DNA from: Clostridiaceae bacterium
GTDB taxonomy: Bacteria > Bacillota > Clostridia > Acetivibrionales > DULL01
Length of the DNA: 64,000 nt
Reading direction: 5' to 3'
Assembly (NCBI GenBank): GCA_012840395.1
Contig: DULL01000046.1
Coordinates: 1 to 64,000 of the forward strand
Made by a program: the position numbers and the translations under genes. Below the pieces are notes generated by a model that saw only the letters and a list, made by a program, of their open reading frames with translations, was not told the origin of the DNA and searched no databases. Below are positions 1 through 7,675 of the stretch, in pieces (the first letter of the stretch is position 1; each line of letters starts with the position of its first letter).

Positions 1-353
1 GGCCTTGCACTTCTCTTTTTTTCGTGTTATCTTACATTTAGTGGCTTCCATTTGTAGGTTTTTTTCTTTTTAGACCTACTAGAAGTCTTTCAGGTCTCAT
101 TTCTTTCATACTAAGTTAACAGAGCCGATATTTTTTGCGAAAAAAAATTAAGTCCCTCATAGATGTTGCACTGATGCAGGCACAGATGTCTCCAATGTTG
201 TAGTCAATGATGTAGTCCCGGTTGATATCACAGATGCCGTCATTGTTATGGCTTAAGCTGTAAGAAAAGAAGTGTTAATCAGTACCAGATGTTATTGTCA
301 TCCGGTACTAATACTTATATAAAATTTATATAAAACTTTGATGACATATTAAA
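1..353. other. Stretch without a supported gene
   Basis: No convincing gene is seen here. The minus strand carries an ATG-led frame of only 23 codons ending near position 40, with no clear ribosome site. On the plus strand, 160-255 reads as a Val/Asp-rich frame ending in TAA at 253-255, but it has no start codon and a stop shortly upstream. It could be the eroded 3' end of an older gene. The hairpin at 281-309 is listed separately. Confidence 0.4.
281..309 (-). terminator. Hairpin downstream of the NagB-like gene
   Basis: The arms AGTACCAGATG and CATCCGGTACT flank a 7-nt loop. Read on the minus strand, the one irregular position becomes a G-U pair, so an 11-bp stem forms about 45 nt past the stop of the NagB-like gene. 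The tract after it on the minus strand is only moderately T-rich (ends in CTTCTTTTCTT), so this is a probable rather than certain intrinsic terminator. Confidence 0.45.
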
Positions 354-1295
354 TTAATAGCCAACAGTTTCCCAACAACCAAATGGTCTTGCTATATCTT
401 CACTTACATATACTGATGTCTTAAACAATTGTATTATAGATGCGGGAACTTGCATGGTGACAGGTCCATATAATACCAACCTTGAAATCATTCTCTGGAA
501 TGTACCTACTCCTCCGAGAGTGGTTAATGAATGCATCTCAAAGCGATCCCTTGCATTAGCTACGTCACGAGGTCCAATTGTTGCAGCCTTGGGTGGTACA
601 TTTGCCACGTCTCCGCTGCATCCGAAGATACCAAACAGAGAGTTTTCAGCTATTGTAAGAGGATGCTGAGTTACAATCCTTGAACCTAAAGTAAGGAATT
701 CTTCTAGAGTATCAGCTTTAAATTCTTCTGTATCAGGATCTATAAAAGCTATATGTCCCGGCCAGCCGCTGGCACTATAGCATACGTCTGCTCCACCTTC
801 TCCAACTTCTTCGATTATTTTACTGTAATCATAAACATTTTCATTGGTGAATACATGGATTTGTTCTTCTTTTGGTCTTAATTCAGGATCCAGTTTTCCA
901 TAGAAATATTTTTTGAAAGAATATCCAAGACCTGCAGTGTATGTCAGAGGAGCTACATTACCATCCTGGTCTGCCCATTCATCCATACAAAATGTATGTA
1001 CGTTTCTACAGTTTACCCTGTAACGATTACACATTTCAGCTATATTGGCATAGGCGGACGGCCATGGATTTGGGAAAATCATTACCAGTTTCTGATCTAA
1101 ATCATCAGACATTTTAATACGGGTGAAACAATCAGCCACAAACAATGGAGTAACGTCTTGAACAATTTTAATTTTAAAGTCAGGATTAGGATGTTTTTCC
1201 ATATCCTCGCGCTTTATGTTTCTACATCTCTCAAGAACTTCTTTATCTCTAAAAGGTATCCACGGAGCCGGGTCGAAGTCAAAAACCTTACTCAT
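354..1295 (-). CDS. NagB-like sugar-phosphate isomerase/deaminase family protein
   Basis: The 313-residue protein belongs to the glucosamine-6-phosphate deaminase/6-phosphogluconolactonase fold. It keeps the FxMDEW block (residues 102-107), matching the region of the catalytic Asp of NagB, and a GHIAF block (180-184), matching GxDGHIAFNEP. Two differences stand out: the Asp two residues before the conserved His is Pro179 (GWPGH), and the FNEP Glu is Asp (FIDP). It is also about 50 residues longer than E. coli NagB, mostly at the N-terminus. Ordinary glucosamine-6-phosphate deamination is therefore doubtful, and a related sugar-phosphate reaction is possible. The ATG is preceded by AAGGAGG at 7 nt. 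It is transcribed alone, with palindromic operator-like sites about 85-110 bp upstream and a hairpin downstream. Confidence 0.8.
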   Translation of the reverse strand: MSKVFDFDPAPWIPFRDKEVLERCRNIKREDMEKHPNPDFKIKIVQDVTPLFVADCFTRIKMSDDLDQKLVMIFPNPWPSAYANIAEMCNRYRVNCRNVHTFCMDEWADQDGNVAPLTYTAGLGYSFKKYFYGKLDPELRPKEEQIHVFTNENVYDYSKIIEEVGEGGADVCYSASGWPGHIAFIDPDTEEFKADTLEEFLTLGSRIVTQHPLTIAENSLFGIFGCSGDVANVPPKAATIGPRDVANARDRFEMHSLTTLGGVGTFQRMISRLVLYGPVTMQVPASIIQLFKTSVYVSEDIARPFGCWETVGY

Positions 1296-1596
1296 ACTTC
1301 TGCCTCCTTATTGTTAATATTTTATTATAAACACCTGAATAAAAATCAGGTTGTTTTTTCTCCAGATGTTCCCTGTTTAACGTTAACGCAATTTCAACGT
1401 TAACGCACCTTAAACATAACAATATTTTCACCCGTTTAAATGTTAAAATATTTCATCTTTTTGTATAATTTGTTACATATAGATAAAATATTGCTTACAC
1501 TTTTTAGCATATTATATAATAATATTTATCAAAATATCATACAAGTGTCAAGGAGATAATAACTCCATTTTTCCAATGTAATACAGACAAGCTTCC
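1296..1596. other. Promoter/operator spacer between the NagB-like gene and gtrA-like gene
   Basis: This 301-bp AT-rich spacer holds the upstream region of the NagB-like gene and the 3' end region of the GtrA gene, which is also on the minus strand. The only distinct structure seen is the pair of TTAACGTTAA-type sites at 1377-1407. No further small gene is apparent. Confidence 0.5.
1377..1407. promoter_or_regulatory. Paired palindromic operator-like sites (LacI-type core)
   Basis: A 12-nt sequence, AACGTTAACGCA, occurs at 1379-1390 and 1396-1407, 17 bp apart. The first copy sits in a perfect palindrome TTAACGTTAA (1377-1386) with a central CG, the shape bound by many LacI-family sugar repressors. 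The second palindrome has one mismatch. The location, 80-112 bp upstream of the NagB-like start, suggests sugar-responsive control. No repressor gene lies in the window. Confidence 0.5.
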
Positions 1597-2025
1597 TTAT
1601 TCTATTCTAAATATAAAATATTTGCTCATTATATAATTCAAAATAATTACAACAATATTTGTAAGAGCCTTGCCTATAATATCATTCTGTTTAAGAATAT
1701 CAATCAGGAAAAACATCAGCAACATATCTACAAGATAGCTGCCTGCACGCATGGCAAAAAACTTTATAAGCCTGCTGAATACAGAGGCAGGATCATTCCT
1801 TTTTACCTTGAAGACTATCCTGTCATTTGCTACAAATGCAAACAGCACCGCTATGATGAAAGCAATGGTATTGGCAATAAGATAATTTAAACCAAGTCTT
1901 GTACACAGGCCATAGACAACCATATTAATTAAAGTTGTTAAAAAGCCTATTATTCCATATCGCATCAGTTCATTATTAATTAAACTTTTAAATAGCCGTT
2001 TTATGAATGTTAATAATCTTATCAT
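1597..2025 (-). CDS. GtrA family membrane protein
   Basis: This 142-residue protein has four predicted membrane helices and the GtrA/DPMS signature (RYGIIGFLTTLINMVVY near residue 22, a polar loop with VANDRIVFK near residue 64). GtrA proteins are thought to help move lipid-linked sugars across the membrane or to associate with polyprenyl-phosphate glycosyltransferases for wall or surface glycans. No glycosyltransferase is adjacent here. The ribosome site AGAGGT lies 5 nt before the ATG. The gene diverges from the small ORF and glycerophosphodiesterase gene on the plus strand. Confidence 0.85.
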   Translation of the reverse strand: MIRLLTFIKRLFKSLINNELMRYGIIGFLTTLINMVVYGLCTRLGLNYLIANTIAFIIAVLFAFVANDRIVFKVKRNDPASVFSRLIKFFAMRAGSYLVDMLLMFFLIDILKQNDIIGKALTNIVVIILNYIMSKYFIFRIE

Positions 2026-2082
2026 GGATGACCTCTTTTAAGTTTTTATAATAATCATCACAACCATATCATATCAGAAAAT

Positions 2083-2229
2083 ATGCTAAACAGAAATATT
2101 AGCCTTACCACTCTGTTAATATCCGCTATTGCCGCCTTTTATCATGTTGTGATAGAATTTATATTATTAAGTTCATTCCTGCTTATGCTCGTTTTATTAT
2201 TATTATTTTTCTGCAAAAAGGAGATGTAA
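2083..2229 (+). CDS. Possible 48-residue membrane peptide upstream of the phosphodiesterase
   Basis: An open frame of 48 codons runs from ATG 2083 to TAA 2227-2229 and ends one base before the ATG of the glycerophosphodiesterase gene. The product is almost entirely hydrophobic (about residues 7-44: Leu/Ile/Ala/Phe) and ends in CKKEM, as expected for one long or two short membrane helices with a positive tail. The SD sequence of the next gene lies inside its last codons, which suits translational coupling. Against it, there is no clear SD before its own ATG. It may be a leader or small membrane protein, or chance in a T-rich spacer. Confidence 0.4.
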   Translation: MLNRNISLTTLLISAIAAFYHVVIEFILLSSFLLMLVLLLLFFCKKEM

Positions 2230-2230
2230 A

Positions 2231-3019
2231 ATGTATTCCACAAAAAATCACACAAATCCTCCAGGAACCAGATTACTTGTTGCGCACAGAGGTTATAGCC
2301 TGGTTTGTCCTGAGAATACTCTTCCGTCTTTCGGTGCAGCCATAGCAGCCGGCGCAGATGAAATAGAATTTGATTTGTGGCCTACCTGTGACGGTGAATT
2401 GGTAGTATGCCATGATCCAACTGTAGACCGTACTTCTAACGGAAAGGGGCGTATAAGCTCTCTGACCTGGGAAGAAATCTCCCGCCTGGATGCAGGCGCT
2501 TGGAAAGGTGAAGGCTGGCGGGGTGTAAAATTTTGCAGGTTTGATGATGTGCTTGAATTATTTGCTAATCGTATTAAAATGAATATTCATGTGAAAAGTG
2601 AACTGGATATAGGGAAACCCATATCTGAGTCCACAATCCGAAAAATTGTCAATCTTATTGAAGCTTATAAGTGTAAAAACGCAGTATATATTTCAGGCGA
2701 TGTTGATGTTTTGGAGGTTGCAGGCAAAGTAGCTCCTGATATCGTACGCAACTGTCTTGGTGGATTAAATCCAATGAATATTGTCATGAATGCTATAAAA
2801 TATAAATGCAAACGCCTCCAGTTTTTTAAGCCATACTTTAATAAAGACATGATAGATGAAGCTCACGCCGCAGGAATTTTTTGCAATATTTATTTTGCTG
2901 ATGATGAAAAGGAAGCTCAAGAGTATCTTGAGTTAGGTATTGATGCTATTTTATCAAATGCAACAGGAGCCATACTTCCAATAACAAGACAATATCCTGC
3001 TGAAAGACAGGCTCCTTAA
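2231..3019 (+). CDS. ugpQ: Glycerophosphodiester phosphodiesterase
   Basis: This 262-residue GDPD-family protein hydrolyses glycerophosphodiesters to glycerol-3-phosphate and an alcohol. Family motifs are clear: AHRGY (18-22) with the catalytic His, PENT (28-31), IEFDLW with metal-binding Glu and Asp, and CHDPTVDRTSNGKG with the second catalytic His. No signal peptide is seen, so it is probably cytoplasmic. AAAGGAGATG precedes the ATG. It may be translated with the small hydrophobic ORF just upstream. It converges with the DUF3298 gene, with only 9 bp between the stops. Confidence 0.9.
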   Translation: MYSTKNHTNPPGTRLLVAHRGYSLVCPENTLPSFGAAIAAGADEIEFDLWPTCDGELVVCHDPTVDRTSNGKGRISSLTWEEISRLDAGAWKGEGWRGVKFCRFDDVLELFANRIKMNIHVKSELDIGKPISESTIRKIVNLIEAYKCKNAVYISGDVDVLEVAGKVAPDIVRNCLGGLNPMNIVMNAIKYKCKRLQFFKPYFNKDMIDEAHAAGIFCNIYFADDEKEAQEYLELGIDAILSNATGAILPITRQYPAERQAP

Positions 3020-3028
3020 GTTTGTTTA

Positions 3029-3646
3029 TCAATTGGTCGCCATTACATCAAGGATACTGTTTTCTTTTATAAGATTGCTTATTTCATATACTGATATAGG
3101 AAAGTGAGGCATTCCGTAAGCATAAGGGGACAATTCATATAGCTGGAAGTATATTACCAATGCTTTGTCGGCAATATAATAATCCTGGTCAGGCCTTATT
3201 TCCTTGAATTCTTCGATTACAGGAATGTCTCTTTCCTTTATTTGTTTCTTGATAATGTCAGATAATACCTGAATGTAATTGGAGTCTGGTTTAAAAAGTT
3301 CGTATAGTTGATAATTTTTGCCTGTAAGTACATCAAAATTTAATGATTTTGTTATTGTTAAGCCATGAGCTGCATGCTGGTGATAAGTATAATTAATTAT
3401 TGATAGACTAAGTACTCCCCTTTCATTTGACTTTAGCTCATAATATCCGGTAACACTTGTAGTATATGGTTCCTGATAATAACCCTGTTCTGCAATTAAC
3501 CTGTTAACAAGGTTAATTATTTGCTGGTTCATCCTTAGCATAGCATTTGAATTAGTTCCATAGGTAATAGAGGGATAAAACACTTCAAGCCCAGGCATAA
3601 CAATCTTTTTTGTAATTATTTGCAAAGGAAGCTGAATATTGCTCAT
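3029..3646 (-). CDS. DUF3298 domain protein (RsiV/PdaC-like fold)
   Basis: This 205-residue protein shows the DUF4163-DUF3298 arrangement: an N-terminal strand-rich part with paired Asn-rich helix (MNQQIINLVNRLI, about residues 38-50), then YTYHQHAAHGLT (about 87-98) and a C-terminal PYAYGMPHFPISVY block typical of DUF3298. This pair of domains occurs in the extracellular part of the lysozyme-binding anti-sigma factor RsiV and in some deacetylases. Here there is neither a signal peptide nor a membrane helix, and no partner sigma factor is adjacent. Function is unknown. The SD before the ATG is weak (AAAGATG). Confidence 0.7.
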   Translation of the reverse strand: MSNIQLPLQIITKKIVMPGLEVFYPSITYGTNSNAMLRMNQQIINLVNRLIAEQGYYQEPYTTSVTGYYELKSNERGVLSLSIINYTYHQHAAHGLTITKSLNFDVLTGKNYQLYELFKPDSNYIQVLSDIIKKQIKERDIPVIEEFKEIRPDQDYYIADKALVIYFQLYELSPYAYGMPHFPISVYEISNLIKENSILDVMATN

Positions 3647-3742
3647 AATAACATCTTTTCTATAAAAAAATCCTAATACTAAAATATTCAGCTTCCTTAT
3701 ATATTGTTAACACTATATATGCTTTAATTTTCTGAGATCAAA

Positions 3743-4987
3743 CTATGTTTCTGAAATCAGTCTTTTTTCTCCGGTAATATCCTGTATAGGCTTAATGTCC
3801 TGGGTAACTTCCATTATGCCTAAGAATTCGCCTTTTTGATTTCTCACAGCAAAGTATCTTATAAACACATATTTGTTGCCCATCTTAATCCAGAAATCTT
3901 CATGTTCTTTCTTGCCGGATTTTAGCTCTTCAACTATTTGGTTCACAATGCCGACACTTGCCGGTGGGTGGCAATTGGTTACATGTCTTCCCAAAACCGT
4001 CTTTGGTCTGGCAAATATTCTTTCCTTGCCCTGAGAGAAATATTTCACATGGCCATCTTTATCTACAAATGTAATATCTAAAGGCAAGGTATTAAAAATT
4101 GCATTTATTTCTTCCTGAGAAAGCACTCCTGCATCAAATTTTACTAAATTATTGTCAGAGCAGTCTTCTTCATTAAGTTTGTTTTCTTCTTGGGCTTTTT
4201 TCTCCAGGTTAGCTCTGGCAGGTTTCCACTTTTTCTCGGGTTTTACAAGGAAATACCCAATTTCTTCACTTTCTTCAGCTATCTTCAACCACTCATCCTC
4301 TGTCAAGGTTTCTAATGCCATAGGCAATAGTATTTTTTCTTCTTTATATATCATTTCATTTAGTCTTTTAACTACATTATTAACCTTTTCAACAATATTG
4401 TTTTTATCTCCGGAATAGTTTGCAATAAGTTCTTTCGCTTCCTTTATTGCATCCCTTATCTCATCATCCACACCCCACATTACTTTTGGAGGAGCTGTAA
4501 TGCCGTACTTCTCCAGGTAAGGAAACAGCAAATTTTCTTTTCTGGAATAATGTTTGTCTATTTCAGAGAGAGTTTCAAATTCTTCAAGAAGTAAATTGAC
4601 GTTTTCCTGGCTGTCCGAACTTTTAAAATTCTCCATAAGTGTTATTATTCTGTTATTTAGCAACTCTTCCAAAGCCCTGTTTTCAAGCTTGAAGGTATGG
4701 ACAGGATGGCCGGGAATCTCTTCCTGACTTTGAGGATTGTGAATTTCTTCTATAGAACCTTTAAATACTGCGGCATGTACATCGCAAAGCCTTTGTATTT
4801 CTTCAACAGGCATACCTTCCATGATAAGCGCCTGCTCCATCTCTGTTATCTCAGAAGTGGATATTCCTTTAATCAGCTTTTCAAATCTAGGTTTTACCTC
4901 ATCCACACTTTTTCCCTTATGTAATTCCCCTATGATCTCTTTTAATACTTTTTGACGATATTCACGGTTATTAATTTGTTCGCTCAT
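3743..4987 (-). CDS. DUF438-hemerythrin-PAS protein
   Basis: The 414-residue protein has three recognisable parts: an N-terminal DUF438 helical domain (about 10-85), a hemerythrin-like HHE cation-binding domain (about 95-235, with DKHYSRKENLLFPYLEKYG and further Glu/His positions for a di-iron centre), and a C-terminal PAS domain (about 285-400) containing a NCHPPASV loop typical of this family. Such proteins are common in anaerobes and are presumed to sense oxygen or nitric oxide through the di-iron site. There is no output domain, so it may act by protein contact. ATG is preceded by AGGAGGG. It is monocistronic. Confidence 0.85.
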   Translation of the reverse strand: MSEQINNREYRQKVLKEIIGELHKGKSVDEVKPRFEKLIKGISTSEITEMEQALIMEGMPVEEIQRLCDVHAAVFKGSIEEIHNPQSQEEIPGHPVHTFKLENRALEELLNNRIITLMENFKSSDSQENVNLLLEEFETLSEIDKHYSRKENLLFPYLEKYGITAPPKVMWGVDDEIRDAIKEAKELIANYSGDKNNIVEKVNNVVKRLNEMIYKEEKILLPMALETLTEDEWLKIAEESEEIGYFLVKPEKKWKPARANLEKKAQEENKLNEEDCSDNNLVKFDAGVLSQEEINAIFNTLPLDITFVDKDGHVKYFSQGKERIFARPKTVLGRHVTNCHPPASVGIVNQIVEELKSGKKEHEDFWIKMGNKYVFIRYFAVRNQKGEFLGIMEVTQDIKPIQDITGEKRLISET

Positions 4988-5296
4988 AGTAACCCTCCTA
5001 CTAACTTTAATTTAACCTTTCAAAAACGTGATCTTATTTTTCCGTAATATTTTTATGTCCATATGATCATAATAATCATCTGCGCTAATTCTTATATTAT
5101 TCTTCCCCAATTATATTTTATTTTCTTCATAATATATTGATTGCCTATTTATTTTTTATATACCTCATATTATTACCTTTAATCATAAAAAATAGAAATT
5201 ATAATTAACATAAGTTCTTTATTTGTAACTAATATCTTTCTTATTTCATAAAATAAAGTGTATATATTTAGCACATATTATCAGGGAGGTGTTAAT
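4988..5296. other. AT-rich divergent spacer
   Basis: This 309-bp spacer separates the divergent DUF438 gene and the Gly/Tyr/Pro-tail gene. It is very AT-rich and must hold both promoters. I could not assign -35/-10 pairs with confidence and see no small gene or repeat in it. Confidence 0.4.
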
Positions 5297-5776
5297 GTGT
5301 ATAATAATTATTATACCGGCAATATGCCGGTGATGGAGTCTTTCCAGTCCTGCCCCTATATGTCCATGCCCTATGATCATTTAGAAACTCAGTTAGAGGC
5401 AATGTATCCAAGGACATATAAAATCATACACCCTGTTGCCGACAGAGAATGCAATAATTTAATGGGAGTTTACGGTGAGTCATTCGTACCAACTCAAGAT
5501 CAGTTAGAATCAATGATTGACAAGGTATATACACAGGTTGAAGCAGATGTTGAAAGTGCTTGTAAACATGGACTAAATGAAAAAGAAAGACAATTTTTGG
5601 GAACCGGCAGACGTCTTTTAAGAGATTTTATCGGCGCTATAATAATAAGCAACCTGATACGTAGAAGAAGAAGGCCCTTCCCTTACAATGCAGGATTCTT
5701 TGGTTATCCAGGATTTTATGGATCTCCTGGGTTTTACGGATCTCCTGGATTTTATGGATCTCCTGGATATTACTAA
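5297..5776 (+). CDS. Uncharacterised protein with GFYGSP repeat tail
   Basis: I do not recognise a named family. The GTG at 5297 is chosen because AGGGAGGTG ends 5 nt before it; the upstream in-frame ATG at 5258 has no ribosome site. The 159-residue product has an acidic/aromatic N-terminal part with Cys (FQSCPYMSMPYDHLE), a helical middle (MIDKVYTQVEADVESACKHGLNEKERQF), a basic RRRRR patch, and a tail of three perfect GFYGSP repeats plus a partial one. The tail is encoded by 18-bp tandem units (5711-5773). Gly/Tyr/Pro-rich tails are common in spore-coat and other surface-assembly proteins of sporeformers, so a coat-associated role is a guess. A strong hairpin terminator lies at 5900-5915. 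Confidence 0.7.
   Translation: MYNNYYTGNMPVMESFQSCPYMSMPYDHLETQLEAMYPRTYKIIHPVADRECNNLMGVYGESFVPTQDQLESMIDKVYTQVEADVESACKHGLNEKERQFLGTGRRLLRDFIGAIIISNLIRRRRRPFPYNAGFFGYPGFYGSPGFYGSPGFYGSPGYY
5711..5773 (+). repeat. 18-bp in-frame tandem repeat
   Basis: Three 18-bp units (5711-5728, 5729-5746, 5747-5764) and a half unit encode GFYGSP x3 and GYY. Units one and three are identical and unit two differs by two bases, suggesting recent duplication and likely length variation between strains. Confidence 0.9.
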
Positions 5777-5899
5777 TACTAAATACCAATATTAAAATCC
5801 TGGTGCAGCAATTGCTCACCAGGCTAACCTATGAATCTATGATATTTATATGTATAAGTAATATATAATCAAAATAAATTTGCAAACTTATCCTAATCC

Positions 5900-5915
5900 G
5901 GGGGCTTTTGCCCCC
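5900..5915 (+). terminator. Intrinsic terminator of the repeat-tail gene
   Basis: A GGGGGC stem with a TTTT loop and GCCCCC is followed on the plus strand by ATATTTTTATCT. It lies 124 nt past the stop of the plus-strand gene and just before the 3' end of the convergent DUF3887 gene. A second imperfect hairpin at 5799-5823 (CCTGGTG/CACCAGG) lies between. Confidence 0.75.
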
Positions 5916-5921
5916 ATATTT

Positions 5922-6347
5922 TTATCTCAAATAGAAACCTACAACTTCCATATTTGTATTAAAAGAAATAGTATAAGTTACTTTCTTATTCTCATATTCC
6001 GTAATTAGTATGGCTATAGCGTAATCTTCCCCTGTTGATTTACTCTTCTGCCCCACAACGGAACTTTTCTGAAATTCTTTAAACTCTCCTGCCCCTTTTA
6101 AAACTACATCTGCTGCATTTTTCAATACATCTGGAGATAAATCTTTTCTCAAGTCTTCCCTTACTTTACTGGTGATAGCTTCATAATCTTCATTACTCAT
6201 AAAGCCAATAATTTCTTCAGCCGTGCTAATTACTTCATCCTTATCAAAACTCTCTGCAAGCTTTGTACCTGTGCAACCTGCTAGTAATACTGTTATTAAT
6301 GCTGTTATAAGAATAATGGCTAACAAAATGCCTGGATTCCTTCTCAT
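5922..6347 (-). CDS. DUF3887 lipoprotein
   Basis: This 141-residue protein starts with a classical lipoprotein signal (MRRN, a hydrophobic stretch and the lipobox LLAGC near residues 21-25), so it should be anchored outside the membrane. The mature part is a small alpha+beta DUF3887 domain, ending in a strand-rich TYTISFNTNMEVVGFYLR. DUF3887 domains are of unknown function, often next to membrane proteases or hydrolases. AAGGAGG precedes the ATG. It follows the YhfC gene by 29 bp and is probably in the same operon. Confidence 0.8.
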   Translation of the reverse strand: MRRNPGILLAIILITALITVLLAGCTGTKLAESFDKDEVISTAEEIIGFMSNEDYEAITSKVREDLRKDLSPDVLKNAADVVLKGAGEFKEFQKSSVVGQKSKSTGEDYAIAILITEYENKKVTYTISFNTNMEVVGFYLR

Positions 6348-6376
6348 TTTAATCCTCCTTAATTGCTTGAAATTTA

Positions 6377-7192
6377 TTATTTGATACTATCAGCTGGTAT
6401 AGTACCCTGATCATGATCAATGTATTTCTCCTTGACTTTTATTGTATAAAACATCAATACTGCCGCACAAAGTGCAAGATATATTTCCAGACCTATTTCC
6501 CCTACACCGAAAACCTGGGGCAGAATAATAATTGGAGCATCAAGCAGGGTATGCCCTAGAATTGCAATAACCAGGTACTTAAAAGAACGTTTCTTTCTTA
6601 TTCCCGTAAGTATAATCATGCTAAATCCAATATGTGCTATGATTGCTATTATGCGTTCCACACCCATAAGTGCCGCCTGCAGGGCAGTAATTCCCGTATA
6701 TTGTTGATAAATGGCAGATGCATAGGAAGGATCAAGTCCTGCAGTGAGGCTGTCAAAGGTTCCGTTGTTTATTGCAAAAAAGTAAATCAGCATGGTTATT
6801 GCGTTTATTCCTACCAGCAATATCGCCTCAATTCCTCCGTGCCCAAGGCCGAAAGCAATGCCGTCTATATATCTCCTGTTCTTCCTGCATAATACCTTTA
6901 AGAAAAAAAGTCTTGCGGCTTCTTCGAAGAGACCTGCCGTAAAACCCAAAAAGAGTCCATACAGCCAGGGATTCAATGACAACTGGTTATACCACATCAT
7001 ATATGGCAATATCAAAGTAAAAATTGGTATGCGTACCACAACCTGAGACAGGAAAAAAGTCAGTGCCCCTGCAAGAAAGGGCCTGGTTACCATCTGCTTT
7101 CTGGATTGGATTAACAGAAATCCTCCTATTGGAATTCCAAAACAGATGATTGTGCTGATGACTGTCCATATTATTACTGAAGTTTTAATCAC
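6377..7192 (-). CDS. yhfC: YhfC family intramembrane protease-like protein
   Basis: The 271-residue protein is polytopic, with seven to eight membrane helices. It carries the PrsW/YhfC-type motifs in membrane segments: FEEAARLFF (EExxR) about residue 92, GHGGIEA about residue 118, and a later HTLLDAP near residue 215. These resemble the glutamic/CAAX-type intramembrane protease superfamily, so membrane-protein processing is likely but unproven. Translation starts at GTG with AAAGGAG 8 nt upstream. The downstream DUF3887 lipoprotein is probably cotranscribed and may be a partner or substrate. Confidence 0.8.
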   Translation of the reverse strand: MIKTSVIIWTVISTIICFGIPIGGFLLIQSRKQMVTRPFLAGALTFFLSQVVVRIPIFTLILPYMMWYNQLSLNPWLYGLFLGFTAGLFEEAARLFFLKVLCRKNRRYIDGIAFGLGHGGIEAILLVGINAITMLIYFFAINNGTFDSLTAGLDPSYASAIYQQYTGITALQAALMGVERIIAIIAHIGFSMIILTGIRKKRSFKYLVIAILGHTLLDAPIIILPQVFGVGEIGLEIYLALCAAVLMFYTIKVKEKYIDHDQGTIPADSIK

Positions 7193-7675
7193 TTATATTC
7201 TCCTTTATTATTGAAATCTTCAAGGCATATATTTATTACTTTTCAATTTTCCTAAAGAAATTGTTATTAGCTCAATTTCTTTATTGTTCTTCAGTATTCA
7301 CACCTATTAGAACCCTAGATTCTATTATAACCTTCATTCCTTTGTTTTTCCACAATAAAACATAAAATAAGATGGTAAAAGTCAATAAGAGTTTTAGTTA
7401 ATAAGTTAATAAGTTAATAAGTTAATAAGTTAATTAGTTATTAAGTTAATAAGATGAAAAAATAAGGTTAAGTAAGTTCATAATAAAATATGGTGTATTT
7501 ATTAAATATTATAGAATTATTTAAAATATAATTGTATTAAAAAATATAATTGATTTTATATATTCTAACATATAAAATATTTCCATAGCTTAAAGAAATT
7601 ACTACTGAATATCATAAGGCATATGAATTATTTTAGATAATGTATATTAGTTTTTGTGAGAACAGGTGAAATACT
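7193..7675. other. AT-rich divergent spacer with tandem repeat
   Basis: This 483-bp spacer separates the divergent YhfC operon and the MBL-fold gene. It is extremely AT-rich. Apart from the 8-bp tandem repeat at 7397-7452, no gene or RNA structure is evident. Confidence 0.5.
7397..7452. repeat. 8-bp tandem repeat GTTAATAA x7
   Basis: Seven consecutive copies of GTTAATAA run from 7397 to 7452. Copies 1-4 and 7 are exact, and copies 5 and 6 each carry substitutions. Such a short AT tandem array between divergent promoters is prone to slippage and could vary in length between strains. Confidence 0.9.

Noticed and set aside
150-255. Minus-strand NNDGICDINRDYI-like sequence resembling a dockerin Ca2+ motif
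   Set aside because: Only half a motif is present, with no F-hand repeat, no start and no continuing domain.
7397-7452. CRISPR-like array
   Set aside because: Units are 8 bp, contiguous and without spacers; no cas genes are near.
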